DNA from: Pikeienuella litoralis
GTDB taxonomy: Bacteria; Pseudomonadota; Alphaproteobacteria; Rhodobacterales; Rhodobacteraceae
Reading direction: 5' to 3'
Assembly (NCBI RefSeq): GCF_037646705.1
Contig: NZ_JBBHER010000004.1
Span: forward strand, 433,217-497,216
DNA: 64,000 bases
Shown: piece by piece, positions 7,673 to 15,653 of the stretch
Layout: each line of letters starts with the position of its first letter
Position numbering within the stretch: the stretch's first letter is position 1
Notes under the pieces: model-generated
The model's database searches: none
Told to the model about the DNA's origin: nothing
The model's input: the letters and a program-made list of their open reading frames with translations, nothing else
Program-made: the position numbers and the translations under genes

Positions 7673-8932
7673 TCAGATTCCCGCCCGGACATTCGACGGT
7701 TTCGCCTCTGGCTGCAACCCTTCGCGCGGGCTGACGCCGAGCCTCGGATGAAGCCGCCCCGCGACGCTCCAGGCGATGAACAGCGCCGCCGCCGCCGTCG
7801 CGAAAACGGCGGCCAGGGGCGCGACCGCCAGAACCAGCCGCACGGCGCCGGGTGTGACGATACCGGAGACATCGCGGAAGCTGGAGTAGATCACCGCCAT
7901 TTCGGTCCGCTCATGCGGGCGCACCGCCATCAGGAACGGCAACCCGCCTGAGACATCGAGAAGCACCAGAAAAAACGCGCCCATCGCCAACAGCGCGATG
8001 GTCGCCGGCGGCGCCTGATACGCGGCAAGGGAGGCCGCGAGGAAGCAAAGCGCCGCGCCGAGAAATCCGGTGCGGACCGCCGCCCGGACCGAACGGCGAC
8101 GCATCCAGCGCAGCATGAACGGCGTCAGGAAAAGGCAGGCGTTGGCCATGGAGACGAAGCCCGCGCCCACCTCCTTGGCGTAACCCGCCTCGACCGCGTA
8201 GATCGGCATGTAGACGACATAGGCCCACCAGCCGACGGAGCGGATCACGGCGAAGAACCACCCCGCGATCAGGCGCGGCTGAGCGAGAAAGCGCGGGAGA
8301 TACCGCAGCGGACTGGCCGTGCGCCGCCGCGCCGCGACGATCAGTTTGCCGTCGCCGAGCCGCATCCACCAGAACACCCCCAGAAGAACCAGCGCCGCCG
8401 TCGCGGCGATGTAGAAAGGCGCCGGCGGCCACAATGTCATCAGCCAGACGCCCAGAATCGGCCCGACCGTCCAGGCGAGACCGCTGTAAAACAGGCGAAG
8501 CGTCTCGGATTCGCCAAGATTGGCCCGGTCGATATAGTCCATCACATAGGCGTTGAAGCAGATGAAGACGCAGACCACCCCGGCGTTGGTCATGCCGAGG
8601 CCGAGCGGCGTCATCAGCGGCCCGCCCCGGGACGCGGTCAGCGCGCCCGCCGCGAGAAGAAGCGCGCCGACCGTGAACGTCCAGCGCCGCGAGATCAGGC
8701 GCGTCAACGCCGGCACCACAAGCGACGCCAGCAGCGCCGCGACGCCGATGAAGAAATACGCCTCCGAGACCGTCTCGGCGTCGCCGAGGGCCTGATACAT
8801 CGCCAGTGGATAGACGGAGACCATGATCCCCCGGGCCGCCGCTTCGATCGACGCGAGGAAGGCGAATCCCTTCACCCCCGGCGCTGGCGCATGTCGCAAC
8901 AACTCCGGTATCCGCCGCTCATGCGCCGCCAT
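7673..8932 (-). CDS. MFS transporter, substrate unknown
   Basis: This 419-residue protein has about 12 hydrophobic segments. It begins with a short soluble stretch (MAAHERRIPELLRHAPAPGVKG) and then alternates membrane helices and basic loops (LISRRW, RWMRRRSVR). It is a different MFS branch from the exporter at 4878. It is probably co-transcribed with frmA 12 bp downstream, which hints at a role in uptake or export of a one-carbon related compound, but that is guesswork. Start ATG at 8932 is the first in the frame and leaves 80 bp to the Lin0512 gene. Confidence 0.82.
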   Translation of the reverse strand: MAAHERRIPELLRHAPAPGVKGFAFLASIEAAARGIMVSVYPLAMYQALGDAETVSEAYFFIGVAALLASLVVPALTRLISRRWTFTVGALLLAAGALTASRGGPLMTPLGLGMTNAGVVCVFICFNAYVMDYIDRANLGESETLRLFYSGLAWTVGPILGVWLMTLWPPAPFYIAATAALVLLGVFWWMRLGDGKLIVAARRRTASPLRYLPRFLAQPRLIAGWFFAVIRSVGWWAYVVYMPIYAVEAGYAKEVGAGFVSMANACLFLTPFMLRWMRRRSVRAAVRTGFLGAALCFLAASLAAYQAPPATIALLAMGAFFLVLLDVSGGLPFLMAVRPHERTEMAVIYSSFRDVSGIVTPGAVRLVLAVAPLAAVFATAAAALFIAWSVAGRLHPRLGVSPREGLQPEAKPSNVRAGI

Positions 8933-9011
8933 AGACCCAGCCCTCCGATTCGGTCCCCTATGGCAGGTTCGGAGGTGGTCGTCTCAGCAGTAAGCGACGT
9001 CGGCGCCGGTT

Positions 9012-9383
9012 TCAGGCGAGTCGCCAGCGTCCATCCGGAATATCGACATGAACGGCGATCGCGGCGGCGACGATCACCGCGTCGCTCCCCATCCCCCCGC
9101 CCCCGAGCCCGGCGGCGGAGACGCCGCCTTTGACGACGTCCACCTCGACGGCGCCGTAAGGCGGAATTCGGGCGATGACGCCCGCATCGACGCTGGCAGG
9201 GTCGGGCGCGCCGATCGTGATGACGACGCGCATGGATTTCGGGTCCAGCTCCAGCGTTCGAAACAGAGAAAGCGAGGAGCGCCGGAGCGCGTCCTCGACC
9301 GCCCTCCCCGCCGCCTTGGTCTGATCGCCGCCATGAAGATCGGCGCCCGAGCCAAGCTCAAGAATGATCCGCCGTTCGGTCAT
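9012..9383 (-). CDS. Lin0512-family protein, copy with intact motif
   Basis: This is a 123-residue member of the uncharacterised Lin0512 family (TIGR02058). The family signature GxGxDxHG is intact as GSGADLHG, followed by GDQTKAAGRAVEDALRR. A second conserved stretch is GAPDPASVD, and the C-terminal half is glycine rich and hydrophobic. The start ATG at 9383 overlaps the stop of the upstream paralogue (ATGA), so the two are translationally coupled. No function is known for the family; the paired copies suggest a heteromeric complex. Confidence 0.82.
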   Translation of the reverse strand: MTERRIILELGSGADLHGGDQTKAAGRAVEDALRRSSLSLFRTLELDPKSMRVVITIGAPDPASVDAGVIARIPPYGAVEVDVVKGGVSAAGLGGGGMGSDAVIVAAAIAVHVDIPDGRWRLA

Positions 9384-9721
9384 ACCGCCTCCATATCGAA
9401 CGAAACCGAAACGATCGCGTTGGCGATGAGCGTGAATCCGCCCGAAGACGCGGGCGCCTTGAGCCCGCCGACGACCGCCTCCGCCGTCACCACGCCATAG
9501 GGCGCGGCGGCGGCCACCTCCGCCAGATCGACCGATGCGGGGTCGGGAACCCCGACCCGAATATCGACCAGCATCGCCGATTTCGGAAAACCGAGCGCAT
9601 CCGCCACCGTGAGCCCGTTCCGGTGCAACGCGTCCTTCACCGCGCGCACCGCCGCCTTGGTGCAATCCTCGCCCCGAAGATCGGTCCCGGTTCCGATCTC
9701 TATCGCCACCTGCCGCTTCAT
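9380..9721 (-). CDS. Lin0512-family protein, copy with altered motif
   Basis: This is a 113-residue paralogue of the next gene. The alignment is clear across the whole length (IEIGTGTDLRGEDCTKAAVRAV, then VGVPDPASVD). The family motif GxGxDxHG reads GTGTDLRG, so the conserved His is Arg. It begins 9 bp after the stop of the CHASE2 cyclase gene, and its stop overlaps the start of the second copy. Recall of the conserved motif is from the TIGR02058 family description; the substitution is read directly. Confidence 0.82.
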   Translation of the reverse strand: MKRQVAIEIGTGTDLRGEDCTKAAVRAVKDALHRNGLTVADALGFPKSAMLVDIRVGVPDPASVDLAEVAAAAPYGVVTAEAVVGGLKAPASSGGFTLIANAIVSVSFDMEAV

Positions 9722-9730
9722 TCCGTTCCC

Positions 9731-12166
9731 CTATTTGCTCGTCGCCACATAGACGCCGTCCCAATCCGCCGGCGGCGGGGCGGCGCGGTATTCGGCGATC
9801 CGCCCGAGAAAGACGTCCACCAAGCCTTTCGGCGAGAACGCGTCAAGCTCATACGCCCCGGCGCGCCGGTACGCGGCCTCGGCGCGGTCCCAATCCTGCG
9901 CCTTGTAGGCCGCGAGCCCCTCCTCCACCGCCGCCTGAATGGCGAGAAAGTCAGGGTCCGACAGCACATCCGCCTCGCCTGCGACGGTCCAGATCGTCTC
10001 CGGTTTGGAGCGGCCCTTGACCGCGACCTGATCGATCTGGATCAGCGCGAAGGACTCTCTCACTCCGGTTGCGGTGGTGTCGCCGATGCAGTTCCAGAGC
10101 CCGTATTGCTTCGTGATCCCCTCGAGACGCGAGGCGAGGTTCACGGCGTCGCCGATGCAGGAATAGTCGAGCCGGGATTTGGACCCCATCGCGCCGACCG
10201 CGCACGGCCCGGTGTTGACGCCGACGCCGATATCGATCTCCGGAAAGCCGATGGAGACGAATTTCCGATTGATCTCGACCAGCGCCGCCCGGAACTGGAA
10301 CAGAGACAGCGTCGCCTGCTCCATATGCATCGGAGATTCCCGCGGCGCGTTCCAGAACGCCATGATGCAGTCGCCCATGTATTTGTCGATCGTGCCGTTG
10401 TTTCGGATCACGACCTCGGAGAGCGGCGTCAGGAATTCGTTGATGAATTGAATGGTTTCCTGCGGGCTCATCTTTTCGGTGATGGTGGAGAACCGCCGCA
10501 CGTCGCAGAACATGATCGAAAGCGGGCGAAGATCGCCGCCAGGCGTCAGATAGCGCTGGGGATCATCCGCAATCTGCTCGATCACCTCGGGCGACATGAA
10601 ATGCGCGAACTGGTTCCGGACGGCGCGCTTGTCCCGGTCGGTTCGGACATAGTTATAGACCGTGAGCGTCCCCCAGGGCGCGAAGACGCCGAGCGCCGGG
10701 TAGACCGGCCCGAGCAGAAACCCCGAAAGATCGAACGCGAACCAGCTCGCCGCGCCGACCACGATCACGCCGAGCATCGCCACGACCCCGGCGAGGATGG
10801 TCCGGTTATACGCGAGAAGAAGCGACGCCAGCGCGCCGATCAGCACGATGAAGATCCGCTCCAGCCCCTCGCCCCAATCCGGCTTCGAAATGAAGACCGG
10901 CTCCGAGAATTTGGCGATCTGCGCCTCCAGATCGGAGATCTTCTCAAGCGCGGCGAGCCGCTCCTTCGGCTCGAGCGCGGGGAGCGCGGCCCGGAGTTCG
11001 TCCCGATAGGCGATGCGATCGGTCTGAAAAAACCTGGCGATGATCTCCTCGGCGAGTTCGGCGTGAACATTCACCCCCGCGGCGGCCGGCTCGAACGGCG
11101 TCGCCACGAGGTCGAGAAGGCCGGGCGCGGACGTTCCGACAAAGACCACCTTGCCGGCGATCCTCTCCGCCAGAGCAGGATCGGGCGCGCCCTCGGCGAG
11201 GATATCCATGGCGGAGACGACCCGGTCGGCGCGCGTCACGCTGTCGCCGGAATAATAGATATAAAGCCCGCCATCGGGTTCCACCGGGACCTCCATCGGC
11301 CCCACCCTCATCGAGGCGATGCCAGCCCCGGTCGCGCCGTATTCGCGGCTGGCGTCGTTGCTCTTGATCAGGATCGAGCCCGCCTGAAAGCCGACGCGTA
11401 TCGCCTCCAGCGCGAGGGTCGGCACGATCTGATCATCGACCCGCGTCAGAAGCGGCACGCGCCGGATGATGTCCGCCCGCTCGTTTCCGAGCGAAAAGTT
11501 GCCGATGCCCGACGCGGAATGGCTGAGCAGCGGCAGATTGACGTTCGCGCTGGCGAAGTTGGGGATCACCGGGCGCGGGTCGGACCCGGAATAGGAGACC
11601 CCGGCCCGGGTCGGCGGGCGCACGCCATCGGGGTCGTTGTTGAGAACCACGCCGAGCACGGTCGGCGTCTCGGCGATGGCGGCGGCGAAAACCGCATCGT
11701 TGTCGTGGAGCGTCTCGTCAACCTTGATCTCGGCGGCGGGATCGTATTTCCGCCAATCCTTCAGCACCCGGTCGGGCGACGTGCGGTCCGGCTCGGCGAA
11801 AACCACGTCGAAGGCGATGGCCAGCGCCCCGAGATCGGCGAGGCGGCGGGTGAGCGCCGCCATTTCGGTTCGCGGCCACGGCCACTGGCCCAGCGCCTGG
11901 AGCGAGCGGACATCGATATCCACCACCGCCACCGGCACCGACGGGTCGACCTGCCGCGGCTTCCACCGCTGATACTGATCGAACGCAGCCTCGTTGACGG
12001 CGCGAAGCCCGGCGGGGTCCGCGATCTGAAGCGTCACCACCAGCGCCATGGCGAAAAGGCCGTAAAAAAACGGCCGCCACCGAAAATCCGATCGGCGCCG
12101 CCGCTTCGCTCCGGCCGTCCGTCGCCGCCAGACGCGATAATGTCGGATCGGATTACGAATCTTCAT
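9731..12166 (-). CDS. CHASE2-domain class III adenylate cyclase
   Basis: This 811-residue membrane receptor makes cAMP in response to an external signal. TM1 is at residues 31-49. An extracytoplasmic CHASE2 sensor spans about 50-430. Three membrane segments follow at about 437-507, then the catalytic domain (about 545-720). Metal residues are Asp555 and Asp599; substrate-specifying Lys595 and Asp673, and transition-state Asn676 and Arg680, are all canonical for an adenylate cyclase. A short TPR-like helix pair ends the protein (740-790). The Lin0512 pair follows after 9 bp and a sulfotransferase-like gene precedes by 63 bp, so all may be one transcript. The ligand is unknown. Confidence 0.92.
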   Translation of the reverse strand: MKIRNPIRHYRVWRRRTAGAKRRRRSDFRWRPFFYGLFAMALVVTLQIADPAGLRAVNEAAFDQYQRWKPRQVDPSVPVAVVDIDVRSLQALGQWPWPRTEMAALTRRLADLGALAIAFDVVFAEPDRTSPDRVLKDWRKYDPAAEIKVDETLHDNDAVFAAAIAETPTVLGVVLNNDPDGVRPPTRAGVSYSGSDPRPVIPNFASANVNLPLLSHSASGIGNFSLGNERADIIRRVPLLTRVDDQIVPTLALEAIRVGFQAGSILIKSNDASREYGATGAGIASMRVGPMEVPVEPDGGLYIYYSGDSVTRADRVVSAMDILAEGAPDPALAERIAGKVVFVGTSAPGLLDLVATPFEPAAAGVNVHAELAEEIIARFFQTDRIAYRDELRAALPALEPKERLAALEKISDLEAQIAKFSEPVFISKPDWGEGLERIFIVLIGALASLLLAYNRTILAGVVAMLGVIVVGAASWFAFDLSGFLLGPVYPALGVFAPWGTLTVYNYVRTDRDKRAVRNQFAHFMSPEVIEQIADDPQRYLTPGGDLRPLSIMFCDVRRFSTITEKMSPQETIQFINEFLTPLSEVVIRNNGTIDKYMGDCIMAFWNAPRESPMHMEQATLSLFQFRAALVEINRKFVSIGFPEIDIGVGVNTGPCAVGAMGSKSRLDYSCIGDAVNLASRLEGITKQYGLWNCIGDTTATGVRESFALIQIDQVAVKGRSKPETIWTVAGEADVLSDPDFLAIQAAVEEGLAAYKAQDWDRAEAAYRRAGAYELDAFSPKGLVDVFLGRIAEYRAAPPPADWDGVYVATSK

Positions 12167-12229
12167 TCCACGACAAGCCCTTCCGACGCTTTGGCCGAAC
12201 CTATCGTCGTCCGACGCCGAGGGCCAGCC

Positions 12230-12985
12230 TCAGAGAGGCGTCAGCTTTCGCGCCTGAAGGCGCTCGAAAGACGGCCGGGCGCGGGCCGCGATCTCGCGGA
12301 GATGCGGCGCGAGAACCGGCTCCTCCCTGGGCGGCGGCGCAAACCCGGACGACGCCAGAACGGCGCCATACCAATGCGCCGCCCAGACGCCGTCTGTCGG
12401 GCGCGGACCCGGCGGCCAGGCCAGCATCGCCGCGTCGAACGGAATATCGAGCGCGGCGACAAGCGCCCGCAACATCCCCTCGGGATCGGCGCGGATATCC
12501 TCCGCCTCGATCACCGGCGGCGTCCGCCCCGTCGCGCGCTCGATCCCGGCGATCACATCGTCCAGTTGCGGCACGCCGAGATCCTCCAGCGTCGGGCGCG
12601 GGCGCCCGGCGTCGAAGCTCGCGGCAACCCGCTCCGGCGCCCGGATCAGCACCGCGTGTCGGCACGCTGCGAACCAGCCGCGCGGGAAGCCCGGCAGCAT
12701 GTGATGCGGCATATGCTTCTGATACCAGATCGCCCGACCGCCCGGCGCCGGGCCGAGCAGCGTCCGCGCGACGGCTTCCGGGTCCGTCTCATGCGCCGCG
12801 AGAATCTCCCGTTTCATCGGATGCTCGACGCCGGAGGCGAGATAGGCGGCGTAGAACGGCTCATCCGCCACGGCGCAATCGGCGCGCGCGCCGAAGCTGC
12901 GCATCAACGCGGTCGAAAGATTGCGCGGCCCGGACCACATCGCGATCCTGATCGGCGCGCCTTTCTTCGGCGCCGGCTCACCCAT
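12230..12985 (-). CDS. Sulfotransferase-like P-loop protein
   Basis: This 251-residue protein begins with a sulfotransferase-type 5'-phosphosulfate loop, WSGPRNLSTALMRSFG, near residue 15. It continues with DEPFYAAYLA and a central VLIRAPERVAASF that fits the 3'-phosphate segment. ATG 12985 is taken as start, with a GTG one codon earlier as the alternative. It overlaps the upstream aminotransferase gene by 8 bp. Members of this branch are often annotated next to class IV aminotransferases in Rhodobacterales, but neither substrate nor sulfate transfer has been shown to my knowledge, so treat the enzymatic name as fold-based. Confidence 0.75.
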   Translation of the reverse strand: MGEPAPKKGAPIRIAMWSGPRNLSTALMRSFGARADCAVADEPFYAAYLASGVEHPMKREILAAHETDPEAVARTLLGPAPGGRAIWYQKHMPHHMLPGFPRGWFAACRHAVLIRAPERVAASFDAGRPRPTLEDLGVPQLDDVIAGIERATGRTPPVIEAEDIRADPEGMLRALVAALDIPFDAAMLAWPPGPRPTDGVWAAHWYGAVLASSGFAPPPREEPVLAPHLREIAARARPSFERLQARKLTPL

Positions 12986-13913
12986 CACGCCCCTCCGCGG
13001 CGCGCTCCTGCAATGCGCTGTAAAGCGTGCGGAGCCGCCGAACCATCGGCCCGGGAACGGCGGGCTCGGGCTCCAGCACCGGGCCGAGCCGGCGCCCGTC
13101 CACGGTCCGGACCGGCGAGAGGCCGGCGAAGGTCCCGGTCACGAAAGCCTCATCGGCGGTGTAGACGTCGAACAGGGAAAACGGCTTTTCGAACGCCGGG
13201 ATCCCGGCCTCGAGCGCGCAATCCAGCACCGCGCGCCGGGTGACGCCGCCAAGGCAGTACATGCCGGTCGAGGTCCAGATCTCGCCCCCCCGCACGATGA
13301 AGAAATGCGTCGAGTTGCATGTGGCGACTGCGCCTGACGGGTCCAGCATCAGCGCTTCGTCCGCCCCCGCTTTCGCCGCCTGGATGCAGGCCTGGATACA
13401 GTTGAGCTTCGAATGAGAGTTCAATTTCTGATCCTGCGCGTCCGGCGCGCTCCGCCGTATGGTCGAGGTGAAGAGCGACAGGCCCCGCTGGTCGACCTTC
13501 GCGGCCTTGTATTCGGGGATGATCACCACCGTCGGCGGCGTGATCGTGACCCGCGGATCCTGATAGGGGGTCGCCCGCACCCCGCGGCTGACCATCAGGC
13601 GGATATGGACGCCGTCCTCCATCCCGTTCGCGTCAAGGCAATCGAAGATTCGCGCCCGCATCTCCGCCGGCGGAATCATGTTCTCGAAATCGAGCGTCCG
13701 CGCGCCGCCGTAAAGCCGCTCCAGATGGCGCGTCAGAAACGGAATCCCGCCGCCCTTCAGACGAAGCCCCTCCCAGACGCCGTCCCCGAGCATGAAGTTC
13801 GAATCGAAGACCGAGACCACAGCCTTGTCCCGCGGGACAAGATCGCCGTTCACCGAAATCAGAACATCGGCGTTTCGCGGGTCGGCGTCGTACGCATGCG
13901 CGCCGTAACTCAT
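12978..13913 (-). CDS. Class IV aminotransferase (branched-chain or D-amino acid type)
   Basis: This 311-residue PLP enzyme of fold type IV has its PLP lysine at Lys169 (LNSHSKLN). The substrate-side motifs are FDSNFMLGDGVWEGLR near 36-51 and GADEALMLD followed by VATCNSTHFF. The C-terminal EAFVTGTFAGLSPV binds the cofactor phosphate. Sequence alone does not separate branched-chain aminotransferase from D-alanine aminotransferase or aminodeoxychorismate lyase; the family resemblance is closest to IlvE-like proteins. The start overlaps the stop of maiA (ATGA), and the stop overlaps the sulfotransferase gene, so all three are tightly coupled. Confidence 0.88.
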   Translation of the reverse strand: MSYGAHAYDADPRNADVLISVNGDLVPRDKAVVSVFDSNFMLGDGVWEGLRLKGGGIPFLTRHLERLYGGARTLDFENMIPPAEMRARIFDCLDANGMEDGVHIRLMVSRGVRATPYQDPRVTITPPTVVIIPEYKAAKVDQRGLSLFTSTIRRSAPDAQDQKLNSHSKLNCIQACIQAAKAGADEALMLDPSGAVATCNSTHFFIVRGGEIWTSTGMYCLGGVTRRAVLDCALEAGIPAFEKPFSLFDVYTADEAFVTGTFAGLSPVRTVDGRRLGPVLEPEPAVPGPMVRRLRTLYSALQERAAEGRDG

Positions 13914-14545
13914 GCCGCGGCCCTCGCCATGTCAGGATGCGCGGCCTGAAACGCGTCGAGCGCGGCGCAGCGCGCGTCGATCTCCCGCAATGTCGGATAC
14001 GGCGCGAGATCCACGCCCCAGCGGCGCGCGTTGTAAAGCTGCGGCGCGAGGCAGACATCGCCAAGACCCGGCGCATCGCCATGAACGAACCCGCCGGTTC
14101 TCCCCTTCACCACCATCGCCTCCACCGCCGTCAGCCCCTTGGGGATGAAATGGCGCATCCACCGCTCCATCGCCTCCCCGCTCGCTCCGGCCGCATGGCG
14201 CGCGACGGAAAGGTTGCAAACCGCATGGATCTCGTTGGCGATCGCCGCGGCGATGGCGCGCACGCGCTGGCGCGAGGCCGCCGATTCCGGAAGCAGGCCG
14301 GGCTCCGGCCGCGTCTCATCGAGATATTCCACGATTGGCGCCGATTGCGTCAGCACCAGGCCGTCGATCTCCAGGGTCGGCACCAGCCCCTGCGGGTTCC
14401 GCGAGAGATTCGCCGCCTCGCCCTGCTCCCCCGCCAGCAGGTCCACCGGAACCGAACGATAAGAAATTTCTTTCAGATTCAACGCGATCCTGACGCGGTA
14501 AGCCGCGGATGACCGCCAGTAATCGTAGAGAATGACATCACTCAT
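13910..14545 (-). CDS. maiA: Maleylacetoacetate isomerase (zeta-class GST)
   Basis: This 211-residue glutathione S-transferase has the zeta-class signature SSAAYRVRIALNLK at residues 12-25, including the active-site Ser pair. The N-terminal thioredoxin fold (1-80) contains the cis-proline GLVPTL and the helical domain follows. The enzyme isomerises maleylacetoacetate in tyrosine and homogentisate breakdown. Fumarylacetoacetase and homogentisate dioxygenase are not in this window; the gene instead leads an operon with an aminotransferase. A general stress or detoxification role is possible. Confidence 0.88.
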   Translation of the reverse strand: MSDVILYDYWRSSAAYRVRIALNLKEISYRSVPVDLLAGEQGEAANLSRNPQGLVPTLEIDGLVLTQSAPIVEYLDETRPEPGLLPESAASRQRVRAIAAAIANEIHAVCNLSVARHAAGASGEAMERWMRHFIPKGLTAVEAMVVKGRTGGFVHGDAPGLGDVCLAPQLYNARRWGVDLAPYPTLREIDARCAALDAFQAAHPDMARAAA

Positions 14546-14626
14546 GAACGGCGCTCCTCTTTTTCAGGGAGAGTGCGAGCTTCCGGCCCGCACGGCAACC
14601 CGCTCGCACCTGAGTTCGGAATTCGA

Positions 14627-14651
14627 GGAACCAATACCCACAGTCCACGTT
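14627..14651 (+). promoter_or_regulatory. EcfG-type general stress promoter
   Basis: GGAAC (14627-14631), a 16-base spacer, and CGTT (14648-14651) match the known alphaproteobacterial EcfG consensus GGAAC-N16/17-CGTT exactly. It lies 37 bp before the ATG of the 24-residue membrane peptide and points along the same strand. Transcription would start near 14658-14660. The match was found by eye; no expression evidence is available. Confidence 0.75.
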
Positions 14652-14688
14652 CTCCAGAAGTAAGAATTCAATCAAGGGAGCTCAAGCC

Positions 14689-14763
14689 ATGGGTGGCATC
14701 ATCTACCTCGTCGGACTCGTCGTCATCGTATTGTTCATTCTGTCCTTCCTCGGCCTGCGTTGA
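14689..14763 (+). CDS. 24-residue membrane microprotein
   Basis: ATG at 14689 opens a 24-codon frame, MGGIIYLVGLVVIVLFIL then SFLGLR, with a tidy GGGAG ribosome site 9 bp upstream. It is a single hydrophobic helix with a basic end. Its composition (Leu, Val, Ile runs) and position behind an EcfG-type promoter argue for a real stress peptide. It is followed 19 bp later by a four-helix membrane protein. The short length keeps it out of most gene calls. Confidence 0.7.
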   Translation: MGGIIYLVGLVVIVLFILSFLGLR

Positions 14764-14782
14764 ACAGAAAATGGAGCCGATA

Positions 14783-15367
14783 ATGGAAACCGGAACACAT
14801 TCACGACTTGAAACTCATTCCCCCCTCGAATGGGGCGCCGCCGCGGGCGGGGCGGCTCTGGCGCTCGCGATCGCGGTCGTCCTCACCCAGTTCGGCGCCG
14901 CCGCCAGACTCAGTCTTCATGAGCCCTTCCGCGCTGACGGCTCCGCGTCATGGAGCGTCTTTCTGGCCGGGTTATGGGTGATGCTCGTCGCCATCGCGAG
15001 CATGGCGGCGGGAGGCTATCTCGCCGGCCGGTTGCGTGCGCGCGTCGGCGACGCCAAACCTGATGAGGCCGAATTCAGGGACGGAGCGCATGGCCTGGTG
15101 GTCTGGGCGGTCGCGACTCTTGTCGCCGTGCTCGTCGCCGCTGCGCTGGCCTCGCCGGCGCTTCAGGCCGCCTCCGCTATCGAGCCGACCGCGGCGCAGG
15201 CTCGGATCATCGCCAATGCGGGCGCGATTTTCGGCTTCGCCAGCGTCGCCGCCGCCGCAATCAGCGCCGCCGCCGCCTGGTTCGCCGCGATCGAAGGCGG
15301 AAAGCACCGGGACGAAGGGCTCTCCGTCGACGTCGCCGTTCCCAGCTGGCTCAGAAAAGCGCGCTGA
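14783..15367 (+). CDS. Membrane protein, about four TM segments, function unknown
   Basis: This 194-residue protein starts at ATG 14783 (METGTHSRLETHSPLEWG). A GGAG lies 6 bp upstream, and the earlier in-frame ATG at 14771 has no ribosome site. Hydrophobic segments fall at roughly 22-42, 61-80, 104-124 and 146-168, and a basic loop GYLAGRLRARVG follows the second. The layout resembles the TIGR04086 and PhnA-like membrane proteins common in Rhodobacterales stress loci, but I cannot assign a family with certainty. It probably shares the EcfG-type promoter. Confidence 0.72.
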   Translation: METGTHSRLETHSPLEWGAAAGGAALALAIAVVLTQFGAAARLSLHEPFRADGSASWSVFLAGLWVMLVAIASMAAGGYLAGRLRARVGDAKPDEAEFRDGAHGLVVWAVATLVAVLVAAALASPALQAASAIEPTAAQARIIANAGAIFGFASVAAAAISAAAAWFAAIEGGKHRDEGLSVDVAVPSWLRKAR

Positions 15368-15435
15368 TCCCGGACGTCCGCGGCGCGCCGCCGGGGGCGA
15401 TGGAGCAAAGAGACTGAACAGGAAAGGAATACGCC

Positions 15436-15591
15436 ATGTTGAGCACGGTCCTCGTCGTCATCCTCGTCCTTCTGCTGATCGGCGCCCTGCCGCGCTGGGG
15501 ATATAGTGCGAATTGGGGCTACGGCCCCTCGGGCGTTCTCGGCCTCGTCGTCATCGTTCTGCTCATACTCGCTCTCATGGGGCGGATCTGA
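15436..15591 (+). CDS. DUF3309 family small membrane protein
   Basis: This 51-residue protein reads VLVVILVLLLIGALPRW, then GYSANWGYGPSGVLGLVVIV. It has the DUF3309 pattern of two hydrophobic segments joined by ALPxWxYSxxWGYGPSG. AGGAA precedes the ATG at 15436 by 6 bp. It is 68 bp after the membrane protein and may share its transcript. Its function is unknown; DUF3309 genes are widespread in alphaproteobacteria, often near general-stress genes. Confidence 0.85.
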   Translation: MLSTVLVVILVLLLIGALPRWGYSANWGYGPSGVLGLVVIVLLILALMGRI

Positions 15592-15653
15592 ACAAGAGGC
15601 GCGCCGCGCGCTCCAACGTCAGGAGCGCGCGGCCGCCGCCACGGTGGAAGCCC

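Noticed and set aside
9623..13243. 1206-codon plus-strand frame opposite the cyclase, sulfotransferase and aminotransferase genes
   Set aside because: The translation is rich in Arg, His, Asp and Gly with no domain; three real minus-strand genes with motifs lie beneath it.
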